From: Cenococcum geophilum 1.58
Taxonomy: Eukaryota > Ascomycota > Dothideomycetes > Gloniales > Gloniaceae
Direction of reading: 5' to 3'
DNA length: 64,000 bases
Assembly (NCBI GenBank): GCA_001692895.1
Contig: KV748214.1
Coordinates: 434,001 to 498,000 of the forward strand
In this document: piece after piece, positions 24,613-39,115 of the stretch
Numbering within the stretch: position 1 is the stretch's first letter
How the letters are laid out: each line of letters starts with the position of its first letter
Translations under genes and position numbers: made by a program
Notes under the pieces: model-generated
What the model was told of the DNA's origin: nothing
Seen by the model: only the letters and a program-made list of their open reading frames with translations
Database searches by the model: none

Positions 24613-24821
24613 TGTTGGTTACATAGGGTGACTTACCAATAACGACTACTTAAGTAGGGTTACAGTGATGTTGGTTAATAAAGCTTATTGATTTGGAATA
24701 AGGAAGGGCGAGGAACGTAAGGCTCCTCGCTACGCTAGTGCCGCGGCGACACGTGATGGCAACTTGCCATCACGTGACGGCAGTTTGCCGTATGTGACGG
24801 CAACTTACCTCATTCCTAACA
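24613..24821 (-). repeat. 3' LTR of Copia M
   Basis: 209 bp; plus-strand ends TGTTGGTTACA and CATTCCTAACA. Holds a long CACGTG-bounded palindrome near 24752-24778 and a 20-bp extra unit absent from Copia P LTRs. Confidence 0.95.
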
Positions 24822-25031
24822 CTAGCAACTCTTCTTTTATAGTTGCTATCTATAGATAAATACTGCTTAACTATTGTAACAAATATAAATCCTCCTTACT
24901 TACTATTGCCATTATAATATAAGTCTCACTATCCTAAAATTTGCCTCTTAGCACGTAGCTCTCTTACTTAGAAGTTATAGGTAGGTATTTTGTTTAGAGG
25001 GCCGTTAAGGCGCTAGTAGTAAGCAAGCCAA

Positions 25032-25066
25032 TAGCAATTTTCCATCCTAGGGATGGAAAATCCTAA
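25032..25066 (-). promoter_or_regulatory. Second 3' hairpin in Copia M
   Basis: Palindrome at 25037-25061, arms ATTTTCCATCC/GGATGGAAAAT, between the first module and the 3' LTR. Confidence 0.78.
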
Positions 25067-25114
25067 TTAGCTAGGTTAAGTTAGGGTCTATAGAATCCCC
25101 CCTTTTAAAAAGTC

Positions 25115-25210
25115 TTAGCAAGAGAATCTAACTAATTAGATAACTTTAACCGCCGGTTAAAGTTCCTAAATATTTTAAGACCTTATATAACTAAGAAATT
25201 TCTAAGGACT
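25115..25210 (-). promoter_or_regulatory. Shared 3' hairpin module in Copia M
   Basis: Perfect palindrome at 25142-25164 (arms AACTTTAACCG/CGGTTAAAGTT around one base) with flanks as in Copia P, beginning at LEIS-TAG of the pol end. Confidence 0.8.
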
Positions 25211-28200
25211 CCTTTTTAACCTAACCTTTAACTTATATATATAGAGTATTTATATTAATAAATGTCTCTAGTGCTTTATTTAGGTTCGCCTTTATTATTA
25301 TATCTACTAGGTTATTTTAGCTATTAATCTATTAAATTTTAAAGAGTTTTTAACGCTTATAGGATTACTAAAGTACTATAATATTAATTATAANGCGCTT
25401 TTCTTTTGTAGTACTAAGCTTAACTAAACACTTATAGAGGGAATATAAGTCGGTATATACAATTGTAGAGATAATAGGAAGTTTAAGTTAATCTATAATT
25501 ATCTTTAGGGTAGTTCTAATTATAATTACTATATTAACTCTGCTAACTATTCTATATATCTCTAACGCTAAAATACTTTAAATAACGCGCTTGCTCTTAG
25601 TTAAGCTCTAATAAATAAGATTATTATAGATTATAAAGTTATTCTCTCCTATAAATTCGTTTATAATAATAATCTTATATCCTAACTAGGAGCTAAAATC
25701 TTTATTATTTATAAATAATCTATTAATAAATATAAAGAGCTTAGCGGTAGGAAGATTAATAGGTATATAAAGTAGTCCCTAATTAAGATGGTTTATTTAC
25801 TAGGAAAGATATTTATTTAGGGCAAGAATGTCGTCCTTAATTAGTTCCTAGTATTAGGTAGTAATAAAGAGATTAAATAAAGCCTTAGGTTAATAGATAG
25901 AAGTAATATAAGCTTTATAAGCGTATTGCTTTATATATCCTTACTTTAGGGAATTAATATTAATAACATTAATCTTCTTACCTTAACCCTTCTGGCGTAA
26001 AGCAATAGAATCCTTATTTAGGGAGAGGATGCATTTATTAAAAAGTAATAGTGTTATTAAATTAAGCTTTTCCTTTGGCTTTGCTATAAGATTTACCTTT
26101 ACTAGCTTATCCTCTTTAAGAGCTAAGAATTGGTCATCTCCTAAGATAATTATATTATTAGTTTATATACTAACGATTCTAAATAGGGTTCCTATAGTTA
26201 TAATAAAGAAGTAGGGATTAAATATAAAAGTAGTTATTAAAAGCTTCTCTTTATAGTGCTTACTATAGGTAGCCTACTAGTAAGTTCCTACCTTTATAAT
26301 TCTATATAATGGCTTAAGCATAACTATAATCATATCTTTAGGATACTAGTGGTAAATTTACTCTAAAAGGTATGCTAATATTAAGCGCTAAAGGTGCGTC
26401 TCTAATTAGGTGTAGGCTTAAGTAATATCTTATAAATAAACCGCTATTCTATTCTTTATTAAGGAGGAAGCTAATATAATAATAACTTACTAACTAGCTC
26501 GTTAAATTATAGGAGATTATATAAGAATTATCTCTTTACTATTATTATTATAACCTTAGATAATAAGCCTTAATTTCTTAAATAGGGCATTAGTAGCTTT
26601 GCCCTTAATCTTATTAACTATCCTTAACTTAAAAATATAAACTTTATTAAACTTAGTAGGGTTATACTTCTTAAATTTAAAAACTCCTCTTATAATAAGA
26701 CTATTAATCTCCTACTTATTAGATGCTTAGAAAGGAGCTCCTAAAGTTATAATATAACCTTCCTTTTAGAGCAATTTTATAAGTTTAAAGTTAGCCTTCT
26801 CCTTAGCTGTTATAAAGGCTATTAATAGCTTAACTCTATTCTTAATAGCGGCAATAAATTGCTCTTTAAAATTAATAAGATATTAGCAATTTTATAATCC
26901 CTTTAGGCGACCTCTACCGCGTTATAGTTACGGCGCATTTACTATAATTATATTAGAATTATAGTCGCCTTCTAGAGTATATTAATTGTAATTCTTCTTT
27001 AAGGCCTCTTTTAGGGTATCCTACAAAGGCTTAGAACTATTATCTTTATAATAAGGCTTAATAACAGTTAAATAGAATTAAGTGGGTCTATAAGGTATCT
27101 AAATAGTATAAGTTTAACTATTAATTATAATAAGTTAATATAGGCCTAATTACCCTCCCTTTTTATACTATACGCGTACTTTAAACTAAAGTAGCAGATC
27201 AAGCGTAGTTAAGGTATTTAGGCTATTTTTTATTTCTAGTACGTTATTAACCTAGTATATAGCGTAAAGATGTTATACCTCCTTTATTACCTTATAAATA
27301 GCCTTAGCTTATTATATAATAGAGGGAAATAGTAAAAAATTATTAGTTATTTAAGGGTAGGCGCTAAAGACTAGTAATATAGGTATAAGTCTATCTGGGC
27401 CAGCGGAATTATTAATAGCTTTAACAGCTATTTATAAGATAAGTTCTTTACTAGCGTCCTCTAGTTTTAAAGAGATAATCTTATATATGCGGTGTAATAG
27501 CGCGTAATATTACTCTACTTTTTTAATGCTATTATATGCCTTAATAGGGACTTTCTTAACCTTAATTGCTATTACCTTTATCTATTATTGAAACTCTATA
27601 AATAAGAAGTTCTTTTCTATATTATAGATAATTTAATTAGGGGGTTCTAGGTAAATATTAATCTAATATAATTAAAGGGTATCTTATGCGTTTTTAGCTA
27701 ATATATTCTTTAAAAATTATATAGCTTAAAAGGAGGTTAAGAAGTTAATAACTTAGAGTACTAGCTTGCCACTAAGATATATAACATTAACAATAATATA
27801 AAAGTTAAAGTTATAGTTATTTTTAAGGGTAAACTTAAATCGGCTAGGGGACTTCTAGTTTATTTAGTAGTAATAATAGTACTTTATAAGATACTTAATT
27901 GCCTTAACCTTAACTTTATAGCTTACTTACTAAAGAACCCTAAGTAATTAATAAACGGATAGGTGGCTAAAATAACGGTGTAGTTAATATAACTCTAACT
28001 TAATTAGGTGGCTTTAAGCAATACTCTTTTCTAGTTAATAAAGGAGCAACTAAGGGTAACCCTACTTACGTATAACGGGTACTTAATTATCTCCCTAAAT
28101 AAGTATATTCTTAAGGTTATTAAGCTTAACGCCTAATTTATTTATATCTTTAATACAAAATAGAAACGGGGTGTTTATAGGAACAACGTAAAAGGTAATA

Positions 28201-28707
28201 TACCCTAAGGGGGTTTGGACCCTAATTATACTAAAAGAGATTATAGTACCCTTGCTAAAACAAATTGTGTATTAGCCTGCCGTTAAATAGTTAATCTAAA
28301 CAGAGCTATTAAGCTGCTAAAGGGCTTAAACTTAAGGTTCTCTTACTATAGATACTCCTACGGCTCTAGTATCTAGCATAATACTATAAAAGACGTTCGC
28401 TAAGTATCTATTATTAAAGGAGAACGCGGAACTCTCCCTTAGCTTATTAAAGATATCTAACTTNNTANTAAAATNGAGNNTANATTAGTTATTAAGAATA
28501 GTAACGGTTTATATACTATCTACCTTACTATACTTAGTAAAGTATTAGTTAGGTAAGTACTCCTCAATTTCTATATCTATAAGGAGCTATTTAGCCTTAT
28601 TAACCTTACCCTTAAGATCTTCTACGCCTTTATATTAAACTAGGAAGCTTTAAAAGTAGGCCGTAGTAACCTTATAATTTCTAACATTTCTTATACTTTA
28701 GCGAAAC
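25200..28707 (-). pseudogene. Copia M pol and Gag end (integrase, RT, RNase H)
   Basis: The minus strand is collinear with Copia P from its Gag zinc-knuckle region through integrase (about 27.0-28.0 kb), RT (about 25.9-26.9 kb) and RNase H (about 25.2-25.9 kb), in Copia order with integrase before RT. Stops occur throughout. Ambiguous bases cluster at 28464-28485. The 3' end at about 25120-25200 carries the hairpin module shared with other elements. A 61-codon open frame at 26029-26214 on the plus strand is an antisense shadow. Confidence 0.85.
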
Positions 28708-28867
28708 TTATTATATACCTCCTTTAGTAATTAATATTCCGAAGAGCGAAAAAGGAGCTCTTGCTGCACCTGGCCTAAAAAGACCAAACCTAACTAAAAG
28801 AACCCTGAAAAACACCTAAAGAATCCCCCTAAGATGTATGCATCGCAGGGGAGGCACACGTTAAACA

Positions 28868-30560
28868 ATGGTGGCTTACACTCGCGCGCGACCGCTAGAA
28901 CTACGCCTAGCAATGGCCCTCTATAATAAAGACGGGCGAATACCACACTATAAAGCGGAAATACCTTTATTAAGAAGGCATCTAATAAAATATAAAGCCT
29001 ATTAGACGCGTCTAGTATCTAGAATTATAGGAAAGTAACTATTAGCTATAACGAACTAATGTAGCTAGTAGAATAGCTCCGCTAGTTTAGTAAACCTTAG
29101 GCGCCCCTCTAGCAAATCCTTAATTAAATCCTCTAACAGCTAAGCAAAATTAAAAATAAGTATAACCCCCCCTTACCGGCGAACTGTACCTAGGCCGCTA
29201 TAGCTACGCTTTTACAGTATAGGGAACCTACCCCCCTTAAGTTAATAACTAGGTATATAATTATAATATAACTAAATATAGAATAAGCAGAGGGGCTTAG
29301 GGGATAATTAGAAACAGAAGTCCTTATAAAGATACGTAAAGAGGTCTATAACGCTGTTATAGTCTAATACCTTAAGAGCGGAGATATTAGAGTTACCCTA
29401 AAGGACTAATAGGCAAAGGAACGAGCTATAAGGGTAGGGGATAGGCTAGGAGAACGTATTAGCATAAAAGTACTCTATAAGGATTACCTAGTTAAAGTCC
29501 CAGCGGTTCCTATAAGCTTTAGGGTAGAAAAGGGACGTTAGGCGGATAATATAGTAATTATATAGGAGATAGTAAGATAAACAGAACGCCTTATACTAGG
29601 ACTTAAAATCACCTAAATCTAATAGCTTTAATAGGAAAATGCAAACTAAGTATATAATGAAAATAATAAGAGGATATAAGGGTTGCTGGAGACTTACTAG
29701 GGAGACGCTAGACAAATGTATAGCTCTCTTATTATTAGTATATATACACTAGGAATATAAAAACTCTTTATCCAAAAAGGAATAATTATAAATAGCCTTA
29801 TATATAATATAAGGCTCTATAACTATAGACTACGCCTAGAATAATACTATTGCTATATATAATAGGGACACACCTAATCTATATACGCAGTATAGGTGTG
29901 CTACGGCCACTATATAGGCCCCTATAATATAAGATATTGCTTAAATTAAGACTAAATAAAATGCGCGAACTGCTACCGAAGCACATATAAGGCGTAGAAG
30001 AAAGAAGACTGTATTAAATATAGGAGATAGAAGGTAAGGGCTTAATAGCTATAGGAATAACTACACGCTAGGTTATATAAATAGAAATAATAGGCGATAA
30101 GCTAGGGGGACGTAGGTACCTTTCTAGCGTTTCCTACCTTTAATATTAGAGGGCTAGGCCAGCTATCTCAAGCCTTAATAGGCTAGAAGTAACGCCGCGC
30201 GATATTACTAAACTAATTAGGGATATAAGGGTCACAGGGGATATAAGGGAGAGGACGCCCTATAGGAAGACCCCTATAGATAGTAACAGTAGGCTTAAAA
30301 CTAGGATAATTAAGAATTAGACTTAATACGGTAAATATAACATTTATAGCCGACCTATAAAGGGTATATAGCCGACTAGTAAGAATAGGGGAAGAACTAG
30401 TAATAATAATAGATTTAGATATAAAAGCGCTAATAGAAACATAAAATACGGGAATAAAAAGCTCTATATAAAATAAGTAGTAATTAGGGTGTAGACATAA
30501 GAGATAGAAGCTCTAAATATCCTAGAGAAAGTGAAAATAGAAGAAGTAAGAAATAAAGGA
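28868..30560 (+). pseudogene. LINE ORF1 (Gag-like, CCHC)
   Basis: The ATG at 28868 begins MVAYTRARPLELRLAMAL. The C-terminal half contains a nucleic-acid-binding cysteine cluster: CYGHYIGPYNI (about 29900-29935) and KCANCYRS (about 29960-29985). Frame shifts and numerous TAG/TAA break it. The product of such ORF1 genes coats the LINE RNA. Confidence 0.7.
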
Positions 30561-30589
30561 AAGTTAAAGGACCCTCGCCGGGGGTCCGC

Positions 30590-33389
30590 CACCTATCCAT
30601 TATATAGTATAACTGCGGTAACACAAACCACCGCCTTATAAGGCCCTTACTAGACAGTCTAGACCTAGAGAAATACTATATCCTTGCTATATAAGAGCCG
30701 TATTATAATACCTTTACATAATTAATATACTGCCCCTAAGGATTCCAGCTCCTATATAAACCAAAAGCAGCTATACACGTGTGCTTTATAATTAGCAAGG
30801 CTATTAGCCTGTCCTTATAGTTATAGCAGGCAGTTAACCTAGATATTGTAGTTATAATAATCTAAATATATAGGGGACCGGTATAAATTATTAATGTGTA
30901 TAACCCTAGGGTTAAAGGGGTCCTATAAATAGAGAATATTATATTAATAATAAGCTTACTAAAAACCAAAGGTATAAAGTCTATCCTATTAGGAGACATA
31001 AACCTTTACTACCCGCGGTAGGGGGGTATCTATATTGCTGCAGATTAACAGTTAGAGTGCCTATTAAGAGCTATAGATATCTGGGGCCTTAAGCTAGCTA
31101 CCCCCCTAGGAGTAATTATATGGTAATAAGGCACCGCCAGAAGTATAATTAACCTCATATTTATAGACAAAGGCCTATATTAGAGACTTAAAAGGTATAA
31201 CCCCAAAGAAGAGTGGGCACTTACCCTAGACTATATCCCTATTTAGATATAGCTAGACCTAGATACTAAAGCGCAACTAAATGGAAAAAGATACGCAATA
31301 AGGAAGCTTAAGATAGATAGTTTCCTTAATATAGTTAAATAATAACTCTAAGACCTAGAAGAAATCCACCTAATACTAAATAAGCGAGGCTTATTGGCCA
31401 CCCCTAAGGAAATTAACTGAAGACTAGAAAGGATCTAGGCAGCAATTAAAAATAGGCTAAAAGAGCACTGCCTAATCTCAAAACTAGGCCCCTACGCGTA
31501 ACACGTATAGTCTATATAATACATAGTTCTAGTTACCAGCTAATGACGAGCAAGAAGAAAATATATAAGTAGCTATAACCCTAAAGATAAAAGACGATAT
31601 AAAGATATAAGAAACCAGCTAAAGAATACCCTAAAAAAAGAAGTAAGAAATAACTGGAGACGGTTTATAAATAAGCATACTTTTAACCTAAGCCTCCCCT
31701 ATAATAAGGGCCTTTAGGCTATAGCAAAATAGGTAAAGAAAAAGGTAAAACGCCTAGTAGAAGACCTATACCTACCACCCCTATAAAAAGCAGGAGAATT
31801 ATAGGCTACAAATAATAATAATAAAAAGGTAAAGATCCTTATAGAAAGGTTCTTCTCTTAACCGGCTCTAGTAGACCTTAGTAATATTACAGGCGAAACA
31901 CTGGTAATTTGCTTGTGGGTTAACAGCGATATAATAACAGAGGAAATGGCTAGAACTATTAGCCGCCTTTTAAATAATATAGTACTAGGACTAGATAGGA
32001 TTCTAAATAAGGCCCNAAAAACCTATAGGCCACTTATAGCACCTTAGCTTATAGATGTAGCTAGAGTATACTTTGCTATAGGCTACTACTTACGACTTAG
32101 AAGATCTATAATAATAGTTATCCTATAAAAAGAAGGTAAAGCAGATTACTCAATCCCAAAAAGCTACCGCCCTATTACCTTAGAAAATACCCTTAACAAG
32201 ATCTTAAAAAGGGTAATAGCGGAACGCATAGCAGATATAGTAGAGGAACACGCCCTACTACTATAAAGCTAAATAGGGGNAAGAAAGAACCGCTTAACAC
32301 TATTAGCACTTACGCTACTCGCTGCCACCATTAAATCTGCATAGGCGATGCAAAAGGACTTCGTAGTATTAATACTTAGCCTAAATATTAGTAGTGCCTA
32401 TAACAATATACCCCACGAGCGTCTCCTGTATATCCTTAGGGCAAAGGGCTTCTTAGAATAGATTATATAATTTATCTAAGGGTTTATAGGCCAGAAAGAA
32501 ACATTACTAGTCTTTAGCGGATACTAGAGCCCCCCTATTATAGTTATAACAGAAATACTACAAAGATTACCCCTCTCGCCTATACTCTTCCTTTTCTTTA
32601 TAAGTAACCTACTTAACTTCTTTAAGGAAGGGGCAACCTAGGGGATAGGCTTTGTTAACGATATAAACCTAATTATATACGGGCTAATAGCCGTAAAGAA
32701 TTATAGAACACTAAAGAAAGTTTATAACACTTATATAAAATAGGCAAGATATTATAGAGTTTAATTCTTACCAGAGAAATACTAGCTAATCTATTTTATA
32801 AAAAAACGTAACTAATCTGCAGATCTTTAGTATATAATTCGCATCTAAGGCTTTAGGGGTTAACTAGTTTAGGGCCTAAGGGTACTAGGAGTATAGGTAG
32901 ATAATAAGCTTTAGTAAAGCGTATATACGGCGCAAGCGGCCTATAAAGGCTAAGTATAGTTTATCGCTTTATCTAGGATTGTTAATTTTATATAGGGTCT
33001 ATGCTTCTAGAGGTCACGCCTACTATATATAGTAGTTGTCCGGCTAACCATAATATATAGATCCAGTATTTAGGCTATTAGAGAAACTAAAAAGGGCCCC
33101 CTAAAATTACTCCTTAAACTACTTTAAAAGGTCCAAACAGCCTACCTTTAAAGTATTATAGGTGGGTATAAGCGAACGGCCACAGTACTGCTTAAGAAGG
33201 AATCTAATATTCCCCCCCTATAGTTATATATTAAAGCCGCTACAATATAAAGGACGTAAAATAAACGCAACTCTAATATTATAAAGTATATTAAGATATG
33301 CCTAAGTAAACTATAGAGGGACCTTAGGGTGCCCTATAAGAGAATAAACCAACAACCCTAAAGTAGGGAAGAGATATTAGAGAAATAGG
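30590..33389 (+). pseudogene. LINE ORF2: AP endonuclease and reverse transcriptase
   Basis: Starts with LxYNCGNTNHRLIRPLLDSL, continuing through LAIQEPYYN (catalytic Glu motif of the AP endonuclease, about 30690), INVYNPRVKG (about 30890), LLGDINLYYPRxGG (Asp-Asn motif, about 30990) and IINLIFIDKG (about 31150). RT begins near 31.93 kb: SYRPITLENTLNKILERV (about 32165-32220), LILSLNISSAYNNI (about 32370-32415, D to N) and GFVNDINLIIYG (about 32650-32685; the FVDD box has become FVND). In a live element it nicks the target and copies RNA there. Stops and the Copia P insertion inactivate it. Confidence 0.9.
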
Positions 33390-33394
33390 TAAAG

Positions 33395-33586
33395 TGTTAA
33401 GAATGAGGCAAGTTGCCGTCACGTGATAGCAAGTTGCCATCACGTGTCGCCGCGGCACTAGCGTGGCGAGGAGCCTTATGTTCCTCGCCCTTCCTTATTC
33501 TAATTAAAAAAAAAGCTTTATTAACCAATATCACTGTAACCCTACTCGAGTAGTCGTTATTAGTAAGTTACCCTATGTGACTAATA
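33395..33586 (+). repeat. 5' LTR of Copia P
   Basis: 192 bp, starts TGTTAAGAATG, ends GTGACTAATA. Followed by TTAATTAGTGGTTAA, the putative primer-binding region. Confidence 0.95.
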
Positions 33587-33683
33587 TTAATTAGTGGTTA
33601 AATATATAGTTAACTATAGAGCAGCTAGGTTTTTAAATAGAAGAGATAGTCTTATATAGGGGTGCTATATGCGCTTATATAGA

Positions 33684-36600
33684 ATGGATCCTAGCAATAC
33701 TATGCTACCTTAAACTTACGGAAAACTAGTAATAGAAGTGTTACTAAGTACTAGGAGATACCAAGTTACGTCTTTTATGCAAAATAACCGTATTTATAAA
33801 GATTTAGTTAAGTACTTTAGGTTAAAAGTATTACTAAACCTAGGGTCCTAAGTTAACGTCTAAAACGCGTTAAATAATATCTTAAATTGCCTACCTTTTA
33901 ACAGCAAACCTATAAGATCCTATAAAACCGAAAATCCTACCTACCTTTAATATACGACACCTCGTCGATTTTATACCTACTATAGTGTTAACCTACCTAA
34001 AGAAGTATAAGAAAGATATTAACCTAAAGATATAGAATAAAGCTATAATTAACCTTGCAAACGCTAATAAATAAGACTTAAATGGATTTTTATTACACTA
34101 TATAGCATATTATAAGGATAGTAAATATAATAATACCACGCTATAGGAATATATAAAGGAGGACTTTATTAGATGGATAAAGGAAATATAGGCCCCTATA
34201 AATAAGAATATTATATAAAACTTCCGTAACTTCCTTTAGGAAAATAGAGTATTTATCCCTAAGGACGGGGGTACTATTAGAAATAATATTTAGGAGTAGA
34301 TTATTAATATAAAAAAAGAGCATAAATGGACTCTATAAGAGATTAAGCACTAACTACATACTATAAGGAAGCTTAACTTATAATAGAACCTAAGTAATAT
34401 ATCTCTAAAGACGAACCTACCTCCGCCTTTAACTCCTCTATATCTAATTTAACCTATAACCTTAACGTTGGATACTATACCCTAACAAGAGCAGGTATAG
34501 GATCCTATTGCTTTATAATTTAACGACCTTTAGACTCCACTAACTAGACCTATATCCCTACTGCAGCCTATAATATAACCCCTACCTCCTCTATTTTAAT
34601 CTTAAATTAGAGGTAGTTTAAAATTGCTTATAGAGCTTATAAAGCTCTATTTAGATTAGGAGAAGAAGTTTAGCAGGGAATTATATAATATTCTTAATTT
34701 AAAACTATATATCTTTTATAACTATTACTAAAAGGTAGGAATAAAGTCTAATTAATACCATAACGCCTATTCTGTTATGCTTAAGGGCCAAGCTAGTACC
34801 TTCTATTATAATTATTTAGCAGGAAAAGGATATAATTTTAACTATATAATATATAAGTTAAGATACTACTTTAAAATAGAAGAGAATAAGTAGTAGTATA
34901 TATTAGAATAGAGAGAAACTACCTTTTTAAGGATTATTACTATAAACCCAGGTGTCCCTTGGCTTAATTATCTTTAAAAGCTCTTTAATTAACTTTAGAT
35001 AATTTAGCATAGATTATCCGAATTATATTAAGAGGACTTTAGCCTATGTAATTAAGTTATTAGTATATGCTAAGGTGTTAAAGAATATAACCTTACTCTC
35101 TTTAATCCTATAAATACTTATAAAGGAGTGTATACTTAATTAAGATCTTTTATTAGCACTGCTCTACGCTCTTAAAAAGTACAGTAATTTAACGCCTAAC
35201 TTTAACCTACTTTAATTAACCCGCCTGACTAATATAATTATAACTAGATTAATTAAATATATAGTGGCCGGGGTAGATAATATAGTAGAGGGTATAATTA
35301 ATGACTATAAGGTAAAGATGGAGGTCCTTATAGAGGTTTATTTCAAAGTAATTACTAAAAGAAGTGCTACGTTTATAAGAAACTAAATTGCTAGTTAACT
35401 AGGAATTCTCTTAATAAGCAAAAGGAGGTATATAATAAGTTTCGCTAGAGTATAAAAAATATTAAAAATTGCAAGGTTACTACGGCCTACTTCTAAAGCT
35501 TTTTGGTTTAATATAAAGGCGTAGAAGATCTTAAGGGTAAGGTTAATAAGGCTAAATAGCTTCTTATAGATATAGAAATTAAGGAGTACTTACCTAACTA
35601 ATACTTTACTAANTATAGTAAGGTAGATAGTATATAAACCGTTACTATTCTTAATAACCAATCTATGCTCTATTTTACTACAAAGTTAGATATCTTTAAT
35701 GAGCTAAGGAAGAGTTCTGCGTTCTCCTTTAATGATAGATACTTAGCGAACATCTTCTATAGTATTATACTAAATACTAGAGCCGTAGGAGTATCTATAG
35801 CGGGAGAACCTTAAGTTTAAGCCCTTTAGCAGCTTAATAGCTCTATTTAGATTAACTATTTAATAGCAGGCCAACACACGATTCGTTTTAGTAAGGGTAC
35901 TATAATCTCTCTTAGCACAATTAGGGTCTAAACCCCCTTAGGGTATATTACCTTTTACGTTATTTCTATAAATACCCTATTTCTATTTTGTATTAAAGAT
36001 ATAAATAAATTAAGCGTTAAGCTTAATAACCTTAAGGATGTACTTATTTAGGGAGATAATTGGGTGCCCGTTATGCGTAAGTAGGGTTACCCTTAGTTAC
36101 TTCTTTATTAACTAGAAAAGAGTATTACTTAAAGCTACCTAACTAAGTTAGAGTTACGTTAACTACACCATTATTTTAGCCACCTATCTATTTATTAATT
36201 ACTTAGGGTTTTTTAGTAAGTAGGCTATAAAGTTAAGGTTAAGGTAATTAAGTATTTTATAAAGTACTGCTATTACTACTAAATAAACCAGAAGTCCCCT
36301 AGCCGATTTAAGTTTACCCTTAAAGATAACTACAACTTTAACTTCTATATTATTATTAACGTTATATATATTAGCGGTAAGCTAGTACTCTAAGTTATTA
36401 ACTTCTTAACCTTCTTCTAAGCCGTATAATTCTTAAAGGATATATTAGCTAAGAACGTATAGAATACCCTTTAATTATGCTAGATTAATATCTACTTAGG
36501 ACCCCCTAATTAAATTATCTATAATATAGGAAAGAACTTCTTATTTATAGAGTTTTAATAATAGATAAAGGCAATAGCAATTAAGGTTAAGGAAGTCCCT

Positions 36601-38945
36601 ATTAAGGCATATAATAGCGTTAAAAAAGTAGAGTAATATTACGCGCTATTACGCCATATATATAAGATTATTTCTTTAAAACTAAAGAATATTAGTAAAG
36701 AACTTACCTTATAAATAGCTATTAAAGCTATTAATAATTCCGCTGGCCTAGATAGACTCGTACCTATGTTACTAGTCTTTAGCGTCTACCCTTAAATAAC
36801 TAATAATTCTCTACTATCTCCCTCTATTATATAATAAGCTGAGGCTATTTATAAGGTAATAAAGGAGGTATAACATCTCTATACTATACGCTAGGTTAAT
36901 AACGCACTAGGAATAAGAAATGGCCTAAATACCTTAACTACGCTTAATCTACTACTCTAGTCTAAGGTACGCGTATAGCGTAAAAAGGGAGGGTAGTTAG
37001 GCCTATATTAACTTATTATAATTAATAGTTAAACTTATACTATTTAGATGCCTTACAGACCTACTTAATTTCGTTTAACTGTTATTAAGCCTTATTATAA
37101 AGATAATAGTTCCGAGCCTTTATAGGATACCCTAAAAAAGGCCCTAAAGAAAAACTACAATTAATATACTCTAGAAGGCGACTATAATTCTAATATAATT
37201 GTAGTAGATGCGCTATAACTATAACGCGGTAGAGGTCGCCTAAAGGGATTATAAAATCGCTAATATCTTATTAATTTTAAAGAGCAATTTGTTACCGCTA
37301 TTAAGAATAAAGTTAAGCCATTAATGGCCTTTATAACAGCTAAGGAGAAAGCTAACTTTAAACTCACAAAATAGCTCTAAAAGGAAGGTTATATTATAAC
37401 TTTAGGAGCTCCTTTCTAAGCATCTAATAAGTAGGAGATTAATGGTCTTATTGCAAGAGAAGTTTTTAAATTTAAGAAGTATAACCCTATTAAGTTTAAT
37501 AAAGTTCGTATCTTTAAGTTAAGAATAGTTAATAAGATTAAAGGCAAAGCTATTAACGCCCTATTTAAGAAATTAAGGCTTATTATCTAAGGTTATAATA
37601 ATAATAGTAAAGAGATAATTCTTATATAATCTTCTATAATTTAACGAGCTAGTTAGCGAGTTATTATTATATTAGCTCCCTCCTTAATAAAGAATAGAAT
37701 AGCGGTTTATTTATAAGATATTACTTAAGCCTACACCTAATTAGAGACGCACCTTTAGCGCTTAATATTAGTATACCTTCCAGAGTAAATTTACTACTAG
37801 TATCCTAAAGATACAATTATAGTTATACTTAAGCTATTATATAGAATCGCAGAGGCAGAAACTTACTAGTGGGCTACCTATAGTAAGTACTATAAAAAGA
37901 AGCTTTTAATAACTACTTTTATATTTAATCCCTACTTCCTTATTATAACTATAGGAACCCTATTTGGAATTGTTGGTATATAAACTAATAATATAATTAT
38001 TTTAGGAGACGACTAATTCTTAGCTCTTAAAGAGAATAAGTTAGTAAAGGTAAATCTTATAATAAAGCCGAAGGAAAAGCTTAATTTAATAACACTATTA
38101 CTTTTTAATAGATGCATCCTCTCCCTAAATAAGGATTCTATTGCTTTATGCTAAAAGGGTTAAGGTAAGAAGATTAACGTTATTAATATTAATTTCCTAA
38201 AGTAAGGATATATAGAGTAACGCGCTTATAGAGCTTATATTACTTCTATCTATTAACCTAAGGCTTTATTTAATCTTTCCGTTGCCGCCTAATACTAGAA
38301 ACTAACTAAGGATAACGTTCTTGCCCTAAATAAACGTCTTTCTTAGCAAATAAACTATCTCAATTAGGGATTACTCTACGTGCCTATTAATCTTCCTATT
38401 GCTAAGCTCTTTATATTTATTAATGGATCGTTTATAAATAATAAAGATTTTAGCTCCTAATTAGGATATAAGATTATTATCGCAAATAAATTTATAGAAG
38501 AGAATGACTTTATAATCTATAGTAATCTTATCTATTAAAGTTTAACTAAGAGTAAGCGCGTTACCTAAAGTATTTTAGCGTTAGAGATATATAGAATAGT
38601 TAGTAGAGTTAATATAGTAATTATAATTGGAACTACCCTAAAGATAATTATAGATTAACTNNAANTNNCNNTTATCNCTATAATTNTATANACNAANTTA
38701 TNTTCCCTCTANAAGTNTTTAGTTAAGCTTNGTACNANAAANNANAAGCGCCTTATAATTAATATTATAGCACTTTAGCAATCCTATAAGCGTTAANAAC
38801 TCTTTAAGATTTAATANATTAATNGCTAAGATAACCTAGTAGATATAATAATAAAGGCGAACCTAAATAAGGCACTAAAGACGTTTATTAATATAAATAC
38901 TCTATATATATAAGTTAAAGGTTAGGTTAAAAGGGAGTCCCTAGA
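33684..38945 (+). pseudogene. Copia P gag-pol
   Basis: ATG at 33684 (MDPSN). Gag contains FLxENRVFIPKDGG and EHKWTPQEIKH near 34.25-34.35 kb and a knuckle KKCYVYKKLNC near 35360. Integrase at about 36.13-37.0 kb ends in NNSAGLDRLVPMLLVF. RT at about 37.27-38.2 kb includes ARSRLVVQ-type sequence, LILVYLPEQIYYQY and ILKPLYGIAEAETY; RNase H follows to DNLADAITKASLNKAL near 38860. This is the Copia domain order (integrase before RT). Stops fall at Gln/Trp positions, and many ambiguous bases lie at 38661-38825. Confidence 0.9.
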
Positions 38946-39035
38946 AATTTCTTAGTTACGTAAGGTCTTAAGATATCTAGGAACTTTAACCAGCGGTTAA
39001 AGTTATCTAATTAGTTAGATTCTCTTGCTAAGACT
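38940..39035 (+). promoter_or_regulatory. Shared 3' hairpin module in Copia P
   Basis: Palindrome at 38982-39004 with one mutated base pair; outer parts GGTCTTA and TAAGACT are also roughly complementary, extending the fold to about 80 bases. Confidence 0.8.
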
Positions 39036-39079
39036 TTTTAGAAGGGGGGATTCTATAGACCCTAACTTAACCTAGCTAA

Positions 39080-39115
39080 TTAGGATTTTCCATCCCTAGG
39101 ATAGAAAATCGCTAT
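39080..39115 (+). promoter_or_regulatory. Second 3' hairpin in Copia P
   Basis: Palindrome at 39085-39109, one transition from perfect. Confidence 0.78.

Noticed and set aside
34141-34323. 60-codon minus-strand frame, repeated at 43774-43956
   Set aside because: Conserved only because both lie antisense to the same Gag segment in Copia P and M. The sense translation is the one with family similarity.
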